Assembly: GCF_042650885.1 (NCBI RefSeq)
Contig: NZ_JBHSBU010000001.1
Location: forward strand, 806,001 to 870,000
DNA from: Chitinimonas_A lacunae
Lineage (GTDB): Bacteria; Pseudomonadota; Gammaproteobacteria; Burkholderiales; Chitinimonadaceae
Length of the DNA: 64,000 nt
Reading direction: 5' to 3'
Below, one piece after another: positions 8,992-15,073 of this stretch (its first letter is position 1; every line of letters begins with the position of its first letter). The notes below the pieces were generated by a model. The model saw nothing but the letters and a program-made list of their open reading frames with translations, was not told the DNA's origin and ran no database searches. Made by a program: the position numbers and the translations under genes.

Positions 8992-9024
8992 TACTAAGTG
9001 CGGGTGTTACTAAGCACCCGCACT
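8979..9024. promoter_or_regulatory. Palindrome and hairpin at the 3' end of the P1 HTH gene
   Basis: AGTATCAC-C-GTGATACT (8979-8995) contains the stop codon of the HTH gene; the same palindrome with central G occurs in P2 at 15412-15428. Directly after it, P1 alone has a 10-bp stem AGTGCGGGTG / CACCCGCACT (8997-9024). The first is a conserved protein-site or RNA-hairpin candidate. Confidence 0.5.
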
Positions 9025-9077
9025 AGGGAGCGCTGCTGAACCAATTGTGCACAATCCAAAAAATAGTTTTTGACCAA

Positions 9078-9099
9078 GCCCGGCGATGCCGGGCTTTTT
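9078..9099 (+). terminator. Terminator of the P1 HTH gene
   Basis: GCCCGGC-GAT-GCCGGGC followed by five T residues, a textbook intrinsic terminator. It is conserved in P2 at 15444-15465 and separates the HTH transcript from the repeat array. Confidence 0.9.
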
Positions 9100-9107
9100 G
9101 TCTTTCC

Positions 9108-9212
9108 GACCAGGTCGAAGCCGACCAGGTCGAAGCCGACCAGGTCGAAGCCGACCAGGTCGAAGCCGACCAGGTCGAAGCCGACCAGGTCGAAGCCGAC
9201 CAGGTCGAAGCC
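9108..9212. repeat. Tandem array of 7 x 15-bp unit (P1)
   Basis: Seven exact copies of GACCAGGTCGAAGCC, head to tail with no spacers. Each unit holds the 9-bp palindrome GACC-A-GGTC. As 15 is a multiple of 3 the array keeps open frames on both strands (pentapeptide repeats), but these lack start signals and conserved context. It lies in the non-coding region between the HTH terminator and the conserved hairpins. It looks like an iteron-type array; the binding protein is unknown. Confidence 0.9.
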
Positions 9213-9214
9213 GC

Positions 9215-9430
9215 GGCGCTCTACATCGAGCGCCGACACGAGATGTCATCTCGTGCATGTCTGCGACGCTCAGTTGTCGCGCACAGATCGCACACGAACA
9301 CCGAGTTCACTTATCAGTGAACGCGGTGCACGCGTGCTATGCGATTCAGAAGCCGGGTTTCTGTCTTTAGGCACGGGGCCGACAGCGATGAACGGATCGA
9401 GCAGCGCCCGCGAATGAGCGGCACAGTTGA
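9215..9430. other. P1 intergenic region with conserved hairpins (candidate origin/packaging region)
   Basis: After the repeat array come perfect hairpins GGCGCTC/GAGCGCC (9215-9234), CACGAGAT/ATCTCGTG (9237-9255), GCGAC/GTCGC (9263-9280) and GTTCACT/AGTGAAC (9305-9322). The first three are identical in P2; the fourth is conserved in shape but not in sequence. In filamentous phages such a hairpin cluster in the main intergenic region carries the packaging signal and replication origin. Here the assignment is by analogy. No gene is supported between 8992 and 9430. Confidence 0.6.
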
Positions 9431-10537
9431 TCACCACCAGAGAGCCGGATTATGGGACGGCGTAGCAGTAGAGGTCGAAGCAGCAGTCATCGGCGGCTGC
9501 GCGATAGAGGGCGGCGCCGGGATCAGGGGCAGGCCCGGCTCAGACCGAACCGGCAGCGACGGAGCTGTCGCAGGCATTGGATCACGCTGGGTATCGTCGA
9601 AATACCCATTGTGGGCGATCTGAACACATACGCCGATCGGCATGTCGGGCATCAGAGTGCCCTGCTGCGTGTAACACGAACAACGGGTTTTCGTAGCCAT
9701 GCACGCAGCGGGGCGAGGAGCCGATACCGGGGTTGTGATCTTATCGTAAGCCGGCGCAGTCGCCGGGAAGCCAACAATCCGCGGCTCACGACTTGCAAGA
9801 TATTGTTCTCGTGTCATCAATTGAGCAGGAGCGGACGATGACATAGAAGAAGCCAAAATATTATTATCAGAAATCACACTTCCTTTTTTATTTTCAGGGT
9901 TTTCGGATTCGGCACCGCCGAATTTTGACAAGATGGAATCAGCCTTATAGGTTAAAAAAATCACCCCCAAAACAGCGGCCGGCAATATATAGAATTTTTT
10001 GGGAATATTGATTTTATACGTATGCAATTCGCTGGATTTGTACCAATTAAATACTTCTTTCGGATATGCCCAACGATGCTCCTGCGCCGCAGTTAATTCT
10101 GACGGTTTTGCCGGATCTCCAATTCTCGGCCATTCGTAAGCTTTTGCACGATTAAATCCACCAAAAAATCGGGTTATATGAAAATGCTGCCCGATTAAGG
10201 GCTTTAAATGCGCATCGATTAAATGAATGCCTTGTGTTGTTAAATAAATATCATATCCGCGATGTCGATGTGTTTCGAATTCCGAAATAAAATCCGGAAC
10301 ATTTGCCCCGGCTTTGCGGCGTCCGAAAATACGCTGACACTCATCAATGACAATGATCGATCCGACAGGCAATTTAAACCACTCTTTCGGGTCATCAAGC
10401 ATTTCCCAGTCAAGTGCACATTCATTCACACCATCATAATAAACAGGACGATTCTCTGCATCAGCACGACGTTTAGCATGATGCAGCATGAACAACGTCT
10501 TGCCAGCGCCAGGAATGCCAGTAAACAACGTGATCAT
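9431..10537 (-). CDS. zot: Zonular occludens toxin-family (Zot / pI) assembly ATPase, P1
   Basis: A 368-residue inner-membrane ATPase that drives filamentous phage extrusion. Walker A is GIPGAGKT and Walker B is SIIVIDECQ, followed by ETHRHRGYDIYLTTQ. A single membrane segment is near residue 200 (FYILPAAVLGVIFLTY). The C-terminal periplasmic part with CSCYTQQGTL is almost the same as in P2. Start MITLFTGIP overlaps the stop of the preceding coat gene (ATGA). Oddity: the 5' half is AT-rich while the last 400 bases are GC-rich, so the gene is mosaic. Confidence 0.95.
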   Translation of the reverse strand: MITLFTGIPGAGKTLFMLHHAKRRADAENRPVYYDGVNECALDWEMLDDPKEWFKLPVGSIIVIDECQRIFGRRKAGANVPDFISEFETHRHRGYDIYLTTQGIHLIDAHLKPLIGQHFHITRFFGGFNRAKAYEWPRIGDPAKPSELTAAQEHRWAYPKEVFNWYKSSELHTYKINIPKKFYILPAAVLGVIFLTYKADSILSKFGGAESENPENKKGSVISDNNILASSMSSSAPAQLMTREQYLASREPRIVGFPATAPAYDKITTPVSAPRPAACMATKTRCSCYTQQGTLMPDMPIGVCVQIAHNGYFDDTQRDPMPATAPSLPVRSEPGLPLIPAPPSIAQPPMTAASTSTATPSHNPALWW

Positions 10538-10845
10538 TTTGTTGCCCCATAGTGCGATCTGACCCAAGTACCGCCAGACTTAATACCCATCAACGTAAAT
10601 CGAGCGGCATAAGCTGAAAAAACGATAGTCAGAGCTGTGCCCAAGCCCATCATCGAAGCAATTACCAAAATCTCAGAAGGCATGCCAGATAAATTAGCCT
10701 TTATCAGAGACTTTGCCTTCTCTAACAGAGTATCAATCCCAGCGTAAGCAACAAAACCAATTCCTAAAGCAGTAATTGCTCGGGCAATAATATTTTCAAC
10801 CAATGAAACCAAAAGACCGCCGAGCATTGCAAGAAGTAAAGGCAT
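10534..10845 (-). CDS. DUF2523-type minor coat protein (pVI-like), P1
   Basis: A 103-residue very hydrophobic protein (MPLLLAMLGGLLVSLVENII, then ITALGIGFVAYAG and VIASMMGLGTALTIVFSAYA), the usual membrane minor coat protein between pIII and zot in inoviruses (position of pVI / Ace). It caps the proximal end of the virion with pIII. Start and stop overlap both neighbours (TAATG with pIII, ATGA with zot), and AGGAGGG precedes the start. Upstream in-frame codons belong to pIII. Confidence 0.85.
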   Translation of the reverse strand: MPLLLAMLGGLLVSLVENIIARAITALGIGFVAYAGIDTLLEKAKSLIKANLSGMPSEILVIASMMGLGTALTIVFSAYAARFTLMGIKSGGTWVRSHYGATK

Positions 10846-12152
10846 TAACTCATCCCTCCTAAAATAATCTTCAACGCAGCGAGTGCAGCAACAAGCAGTA
10901 AAACAGGCTTCATGTAACCGGCAAGTGTACATGCCGGCGTCCACTCAATAGCAATCTGCTCAACTCGACCCATCAGTGCAATCGACACAACACGCGGCGG
11001 CGGACAGCTCGCCGAGCCTCCAAGAAACTCATCATCGCCGGTAAATAGTTTCTCTGAAATATTAACAGGATCACCCATCGAATTTTTGGGCAACGACTTC
11101 AATATTTCGGCATCACCAGCAACAGCCTTTTTGCCTTTCTCTGAATATTCATTAGGGGTTTCAAACATTTCACAATTTCTTTTATGCTGCTCTTTAGCCA
11201 TCGCGCACAAAATCGCATCACCTTTACAAGAAAAAGAACCGCAAGAACCCCCGAATTCCGATTTTTTGCAAGCTATTGATTCCGGGTTTTTCTTGCAGAA
11301 ATCAGAACCCTGCCCATCACCGTTTCCGTTTCCGTTTCCGTTTCCATTACCATCACCGTTGCCATCCCCATTGCCATTTCCATCACCACTACCGTCATCA
11401 TTGCCATCACCATTACCGTCGCCGGAATCCGGAAATATATCAGTCAAGTTTTGACACTTGCCCTCGAATTTAATCTGCCCTTCTTTACATTCTGAATCAT
11501 CCCGATTCTTAGGGTTTTCAGGCTCACCATTCTTAATACACTTCTTCTTATTACCCATCTGAATAGAACCATAGCCGTCAGGGCAGGGGTCTTTTGCCCC
11601 TACATCACACATTTTCTTGCCATTACAAGGATGACCCTGTTCAGGCGGCTTAGTCGGATCAGAAGGACCACATTTGGTCCCCGTAAATACACTACCCCAT
11701 TCACGACTTTTACCACCTCTCCAGACTTCATATTCACCGGTATGACAACCGTTATAACAACCAAGGTATATATTGGCGATTTTTTCTCCTTTTCGAGCCG
11801 AGCAGTCTTCTACGCATTTTTTCTGCTGAGGGTCCCAAATGGTACCTTTCGGACACTGTTCTTTTATTACATAAACAATTGCCCAAATTAAATAGTTTGG
11901 ATTATCGCTATTAAATTTACCATCATAACAAGTTGCAGGCTTATCATAGTAATTGCAAGCTCGAGCATTCCTAAAGTACGGTTCATCGGGCTTTGCGGTT
12001 GGAAAAAACTTCTTTTGATAATCAGACAATGAACCCGAGATGCAACGCTGATCAGTATCACAGACTTTCTGATTCTGCGGCTGATCAGTGTCCGCCGAAT
12101 AAACCACAGCAGAAAAAATCAACAAAAAAATCAATCGGAAAAGAGAATCCAC
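10845..12152 (-). CDS. pIII-like minor coat / host attachment protein, P1
   Basis: A 435-residue adsorption protein. The signal peptide is DSLFRLIFLLIFSAVVYSA. A Cys-rich N-terminal domain, a second Cys-rich domain, a Gly/Asn/Asp linker (repeats of GDGNGDGN type), a C-terminal domain and a final membrane anchor (MKPVLLLVAALAALKIIL) follow. This is the pIII plan: receptor-binding N domains, flexible linker, anchoring C domain. The start codon is GTG in P1 and ATG in P2. The stretch after CVEDCSARKGEK up to the linker is nearly identical to P2 at DNA level, while the N-terminal domain has diverged. Confidence 0.9.
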   Translation of the reverse strand: MDSLFRLIFLLIFSAVVYSADTDQPQNQKVCDTDQRCISGSLSDYQKKFFPTAKPDEPYFRNARACNYYDKPATCYDGKFNSDNPNYLIWAIVYVIKEQCPKGTIWDPQQKKCVEDCSARKGEKIANIYLGCYNGCHTGEYEVWRGGKSREWGSVFTGTKCGPSDPTKPPEQGHPCNGKKMCDVGAKDPCPDGYGSIQMGNKKKCIKNGEPENPKNRDDSECKEGQIKFEGKCQNLTDIFPDSGDGNGDGNDDGSGDGNGNGDGNGDGNGNGNGNGNGDGQGSDFCKKNPESIACKKSEFGGSCGSFSCKGDAILCAMAKEQHKRNCEMFETPNEYSEKGKKAVAGDAEILKSLPKNSMGDPVNISEKLFTGDDEFLGGSASCPPPRVVSIALMGRVEQIAIEWTPACTLAGYMKPVLLLVAALAALKIILGGMS

Positions 12153-12193
12153 ATCGCCCCCAGCAGTGCAATTATTATGATGTAGCCAGCCAC
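12131..12193 (-). CDS. 20-residue membrane micro-ORF (pVII/pIX-like candidate), P1
   Basis: A 20-codon frame reading (M)AGYIIIIALLGAMWILFSD from a GTG start, with GGAG 8 nt upstream. It overlaps the first 22 bases of pIII in another frame. P2 has the same frame at 18745-18807 with identical length, an ATG start, AAGGA upstream and 15-16 identical residues. It is a single hydrophobic helix with a charged end, as in tiny filamentous coat proteins. Too short to be found by usual gene calling; conservation in both prophages is the main support. Confidence 0.6.
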   Translation of the reverse strand: MAGYIIIIALLGAMWILFSD

Positions 12194-12205
12194 AGTATTT
12201 TCTCC

Positions 12206-12230
12206 AAAAAAAACCCCCTTGCGGGGGTTT
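12206..12230 (-). terminator. Terminator downstream of the P1 major coat gene
   Basis: Read on -: GGTTTC-type lead, CCCCC-GCAA-GGGGG stem, then eight T residues. It lies between the major coat gene and the micro-ORF/pIII, the classical site of a terminator after gene VIII that keeps coat mRNA much more abundant than downstream messages. Conserved in P2. Confidence 0.85.
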
Positions 12231-12245
12231 CTCTCTGAATCAATA

Positions 12246-12446
12246 TCAGAGTGCGCCGCGCACCCACTTCCAAACCTTAATGCCGACATAGACGAGCAGC
12301 ACCGCGGCGCCAACAGTCGCAACAGCAGTACCAGCCTCTTTAACAGCACCGGTAACAGCACTCATATCCATATCGGCGGCCATTGCGCCAGCAGACATAG
12401 CAGAAACAGAAATAACGGCAACAGCCTTCTTCTTGAAATTACGCAC
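12246..12446 (-). CDS. Major coat protein (pVIII-like), P1
   Basis: A 66-residue precursor with a basic signal peptide (MRNFKKKAVAVISVSAMSA, cleavage after AMA). The mature peptide is about 43 residues: an acidic N-terminus (ADMDMSAV), an amphipathic middle, a membrane helix (AAVLLVYVGIKVWKWV) and a basic end RGAL. This is the standard design of the inovirus capsid subunit. The C-terminal half is identical in kind to P2. Confidence 0.93.
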   Translation of the reverse strand: MRNFKKKAVAVISVSAMSAGAMAADMDMSAVTGAVKEAGTAVATVGAAVLLVYVGIKVWKWVRGAL

Positions 12447-12456
12447 GATTTAGTCC

Positions 12457-12669
12457 TCACAATGTTCGTCTGATCATCTTAAAACCCCATGCAATTGCCC
12501 AGACGAAAGCAACGGCCGAGGATATTTGAAAACCTTCTTTGATCGTCAACGGTGGAAAGTTGTTTATCTCTGCCGGCTCCAGCAAAACAAATTGGGTGCA
12601 CTGAGACGGTTTGACGTCCTGAGCAGTAACGATAATCGCGCCGCCCTGTAAATCAACACAAGCGGCCAT
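12457..12669 (-). CDS. Small membrane protein, probable minor coat component, P1
   Basis: A 70-residue protein, MAACVDLQGGAIIVTAQDV..., with two Cys in a short exposed domain and a C-terminal membrane helix (SSAVAFVWAIAWGFKMI) ending IRRTL. It directly precedes the major coat gene and is conserved in P2 (19078-19293). This is the position of gene VII/IX-like coat proteins. Its start codon is 4 nt from a long inverted repeat that could mask its ribosome binding site. Confidence 0.7.
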   Translation of the reverse strand: MAACVDLQGGAIIVTAQDVKPSQCTQFVLLEPAEINNFPPLTIKEGFQISSAVAFVWAIAWGFKMIRRTL

Positions 12670-12673
12670 AACT

Positions 12674-12743
12674 CCGCGTGGATCTGCCGCCCCGGCGCCG
12701 GCCGCTAGCGCGACCTGTCGCCGTGGTCGTCAGATCCACGCGG
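12674..12743. repeat. 13-bp inverted repeat between rep and coat genes, P1
   Basis: Perfect arms CCGCGTGGATCTG (12674-12686) and CAGATCCACGCGG (12731-12743) enclose a GC-rich centre with further short palindromes. The same architecture, with a different arm sequence, occurs in P2 (19298-19366). It is a candidate replication origin/nick hairpin or a translational control hairpin for the following coat gene. Confidence 0.75.
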
Positions 12744-12780
12744 CTCCTATTCGATATCGTGATTAAGCAGGGCGGCGCCA

Positions 12781-13824
12781 TCATGCAACGCTCCGCAACT
12801 CGTCCCACGAACGCACCGGAGCTCCAAGAACAATCGCTTTGCGACGGAACGGCAATACCTGACCGGCGTGCAGATCTGACCAACTCAGACCGGCCTCCAT
12901 CATGATTTTTTTCGAGCGAAACCACGTGCTACGCGGGGTCGTATCTTCAGCTTGACGAAGTCCAACAGCTTTAATCAGCGCCCAAATCATATAAGCGCGA
13001 TCCGCCGAAGCCTCACTAAAAGTCTTTGCGGTTGCGGGAGGGCTGGATTCACGAAGACGCACAGCAGCGTCCCTAAATGCCTGTCTGAGGTCTTGCATCT
13101 CTGCAATCTCCACTGAGCCGATAACTTGGCCGAAATATTCATTATGCAGCGCGTCTAAATCCGACTCGGTATATTCGAACCAAGGCTTTTGCGATCTCTC
13201 ACGCCAAAATTGCCCCATCAAAGAAAGTTCGAGTCTTAACAATCGCTGCGACATTTCTATTTCATCGAAATTTGCATGAGCTTCATTACGCTTAAATTGA
13301 CGCAGTAAATGCGGCCCTTTCGCATAAGCTTTCATGCGTCGGATCGATGATCCGCTCCCCCAATAAATCGTCTCTGCATTTGTACGAACTTGAAATCTTC
13401 CGCCTTCAGATTGCCTTAATACTGACAGCGCTTGCGCGACTTCTTGGGCAGATGCAAGCGCGTAATTGTGAGTCACGTCCACACGACTTACGCGCCACTG
13501 CGACAAATCCATCGGCAAAATCACACCGAGGGTTTTCGCTGCGAATCGAATCATGCGCTGCGCGCAATCAACAATATCGCCTGATCCAAAAACATTATTA
13601 TCTCCCCCCACTCGAGCAGGCGATCCATGCATCACAAAATGCGTGGTGCATTCGATCACCATTTGATGACTGTCCGACCGAATCGATTCGCGAGCGACTC
13701 GACGCCACTTAATTTCCCCATCCGGCATCAAGTGCATGATCGTTCCGGCACGCTCGTGGCATTTCTCGATGACTTCACGAGGAACGCGATGCACATCAAT
13801 TTTTAGCGTGAGCCAATCGATCAT
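12781..13824 (-). CDS. Rolling-circle replication initiator, phage II/X family, P1
   Basis: A 347-residue protein beginning MIDWLTLKIDV, as gene II/X replication proteins of filamentous phages do. WRVSRVDVTHNYAL and the later SSIRRMKAYAKGPHLL contain the conserved Asp/Asn-Tyr and Y-x-K elements expected of the nicking site. It should nick the replicative form at the plus origin. Compared with the P2 initiator it is shorter and only distantly related, so the two phages carry different replication modules. Confidence 0.85.
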   Translation of the reverse strand: MIDWLTLKIDVHRVPREVIEKCHERAGTIMHLMPDGEIKWRRVARESIRSDSHQMVIECTTHFVMHGSPARVGGDNNVFGSGDIVDCAQRMIRFAAKTLGVILPMDLSQWRVSRVDVTHNYALASAQEVAQALSVLRQSEGGRFQVRTNAETIYWGSGSSIRRMKAYAKGPHLLRQFKRNEAHANFDEIEMSQRLLRLELSLMGQFWRERSQKPWFEYTESDLDALHNEYFGQVIGSVEIAEMQDLRQAFRDAAVRLRESSPPATAKTFSEASADRAYMIWALIKAVGLRQAEDTTPRSTWFRSKKIMMEAGLSWSDLHAGQVLPFRRKAIVLGAPVRSWDELRSVA

Positions 13825-13839
13825 TTTATCTCAATGAAT

Positions 13840-14025
13840 TTATTTTTCTGAGCTATTGCGAGCAGAAAGCACAAGCTCGACTCGCTGCTCCCAAAAAAGA
13901 AACGCGTTATAAAGCAGATTTAAATCATCTGTTTCAGACTGATCAATAGAATCAAGCAACAATTGCTCGTCCAAAAGCTTAATCAGCCTCACAACGCATT
14001 CCAGGGTTTTAGCTGGCATAGTCAC
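13840..14025 (-). CDS. Small hypothetical phage protein, P1
   Basis: A 61-residue protein (GTG start overlapping the ssDNA-binding gene's stop; an ATG two codons later is an alternative). It is acidic in the middle (DSIDQSETDDLNLLYNAF) and predicted helical. It has no membrane segment or recognised domain. It sits between the ssDNA-binding protein and Rep, and P2 has a different small helical protein upstream of its ssDNA-binding gene instead. Confidence 0.6.
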   Translation of the reverse strand: MTMPAKTLECVVRLIKLLDEQLLLDSIDQSETDDLNLLYNAFLFWEQRVELVLSARNSSEK

Positions 14026-14417
14026 GCAGCTACTTTCGGAGCAGCAGACGGGGAGGGCGACGCGGTGGGTGTCGCCTGCGTAGCGATCAACGCTATGGGG
14101 GTCGTGGCGGCAACACCCACGAGTTTCCGGCGCGGTTCTGCGCGGCCCTTGAAATTCACCAGTTCCTCGACGTACTGGACGTCAATGTGAGCTGGGTAGG
14201 GGATGTTGACGAACTGATGCCAACGACTCGAATCAACCTCGAGCTCGGACGCCTGAAAGCCAGCCGCGGTGCGCTCCATCGATTGCGTGCGAGCACTGGT
14301 CTGCGGCAGCAAAATCTGCAAACGGCACATGTCGTACTGATTGCCGGATGCCTTCGCGGTACCAGCCATACGGCTGAATCCGATAGCAATTACTCTCATG
14401 GTGTGCAAGTTGTCCAT
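14022..14417 (-). CDS. ssDNA-binding protein (pV-like), P1
   Basis: A 131-residue protein with a core MRVIAIGFSRMAGTAKASG followed by YDMCRLQILLP, alike to P2 (VIATGFTKMAGTAKESG, YDMAQLHILLP). This is the single-stranded DNA-binding gene V type of inovirus that coats the plus strand before assembly. The C-terminus is a low-complexity Pro/Ala/Ser tail. The start at 14417 is supported by AGGA upstream; a second ATG at 14399 matches the conserved core better. Confidence 0.75.
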   Translation of the reverse strand: MDNLHTMRVIAIGFSRMAGTAKASGNQYDMCRLQILLPQTSARTQSMERTAAGFQASELEVDSSRWHQFVNIPYPAHIDVQYVEELVNFKGRAEPRRKLVGVAATTPIALIATQATPTASPSPSAAPKVAA

Positions 14418-14585
14418 ACATGCTGTCCTAGGCTGGGCGCCGCTTCCGAGCGGCTACTGTTAAAATCTGACGGTCAAGAATCGCCTGCTCTCATCCGAGA
14501 GCTTTGCAAAGCAAATCATGGATGCTCTCTGGTGAGAGCGTCAACCTGATATGTCCAACAGGCACAGAAACCGGGCTAAAACGCG
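14418..14585. promoter_or_regulatory. Divergent control region between ssDNA-binding gene and HTH repressor, P1
   Basis: The segment ACTGTTAAAATCTGACGGTCA is conserved in P2 with one substitution (14456-14476 and 21622-21642) and probably holds the leftward promoter. P1 then has short palindromes: GCTCTC/GAGAGC-type arms near 14490-14505 and 14525-14540, and GCTTTGCAAAGC between them. These are candidate operators for the HTH protein. Confidence 0.55.
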
Positions 14586-15041
14586 ATGAAAACAACAGCA
14601 GAGTATCTACAAGCGGCGAAAGAGAAGATCGGTGCAGAGAGCGATAGCGCGCTTGGCAAAGCCATCGGTCTTGGCAGGAACTCGGTGGGGCAGTACATGA
14701 GAGGCGAGCGAATCATGGACGACTACACATGCGCACAAGTCGCCCAGATATTAGGACTCAGCCTGGTAGAGGTAATCGCGGCAGCCAATGCGGAGCGCGA
14801 GAGAACTACAGAAAGACGGGACTACTGGCGAAATTTGTGGGAAGCGACGACGCAGAAAGCCCAGAAGGCGGCGTCGCTGGCAGTCCTGGCTCTGGGCATC
14901 CTGATTGGAGCGGCCGGAACGACCGAAAGTAGCGGCTTGGCAAGCTATGACGGACGGATTGCTCGTGGTGAGCTTAATTGCAATTTATGTCCTATTACTG
15001 TTATTGTTCATACAGAACAAGAGGAGGCAGATAATGATTAA
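14586..15041 (+). CDS. Membrane-anchored HTH regulator (DUF3693-like), P1
   Basis: A 151-residue protein. The N-terminal helix-turn-helix (SDSALGKAIGLGRNSVGQYM, RGERIMDDYTCAQVAQILGL) is followed by VEVIAAANAERERTTERRDYW and a hydrophobic helix (AASLAVLALGILIGAAG). The family is a phage-type repressor resembling DUF3693. Being divergent from the replication operon it probably plays the RstR/c-repressor role. The last 35 residues are unlike P2, and a dif-like sequence lies within them, so the 3' end may be created by the integration junction. Confidence 0.75.
   Translation: MKTTAEYLQAAKEKIGAESDSALGKAIGLGRNSVGQYMRGERIMDDYTCAQVAQILGLSLVEVIAAANAERERTTERRDYWRNLWEATTQKAQKAASLAVLALGILIGAAGTTESSGLASYDGRIARGELNCNLCPITVIVHTEQEEADND
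14967..14995 (+). other. Candidate P1/P2 junction site (dif-like)
   Basis: GGTGAGCTTAA-TTGCAAT-TTATGTCCTAT: by eye 9/11 positions agree with the E. coli dif XerC arm and 8/11 with the XerD arm, but the centre is 7 bp instead of 6. It lies inside the 3' end of the P1 HTH gene, the same relative place as the P2 right-end site. Confidence 0.4.
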
Positions 15042-15073
15042 GTCATATTTTTTAATATTTGCTCTATGTCGAA

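Larger units (their letters stand above)
8544..14995. mobile_element. Filamentous (inovirus) prophage P1
   Basis: A complete integrase-less inovirus genome of about 6.4 kb. It holds an HTH/XafT-like gene, a 15-bp repeat array, zot, a DUF2523 coat gene, pIII, a micro-ORF, the major coat protein, a small coat-like protein, a pII-type Rep, a small gene, an ssDNA-binding protein and a divergent HTH repressor. All morphogenesis and replication genes are on -. The ends are set by dif-like sequences and are approximate. Base composition is mosaic: pIII, coat and the 5' half of zot are AT-rich, the 3' part of zot is GC-rich. Confidence 0.85.

Noticed and set aside
9108..9212. CRISPR array
   Set aside because: The repeats are contiguous with no spacers and no cas genes are near.
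8994..9258. Open frames through the 15-bp repeats (FDLVG, RPGRS, PTRSK, DQVEA pentapeptide repeats), also at 15327-15843
   Set aside because: A 15-bp unit keeps all frames open automatically. No start signals, flanks not protein-like, and the array follows a terminator.
12653..12925. A 90-codon frame on - across the P1 inverted repeat
   Set aside because: Overlaps the 3' end of rep in another frame and contains the hairpin; no counterpart in P2.
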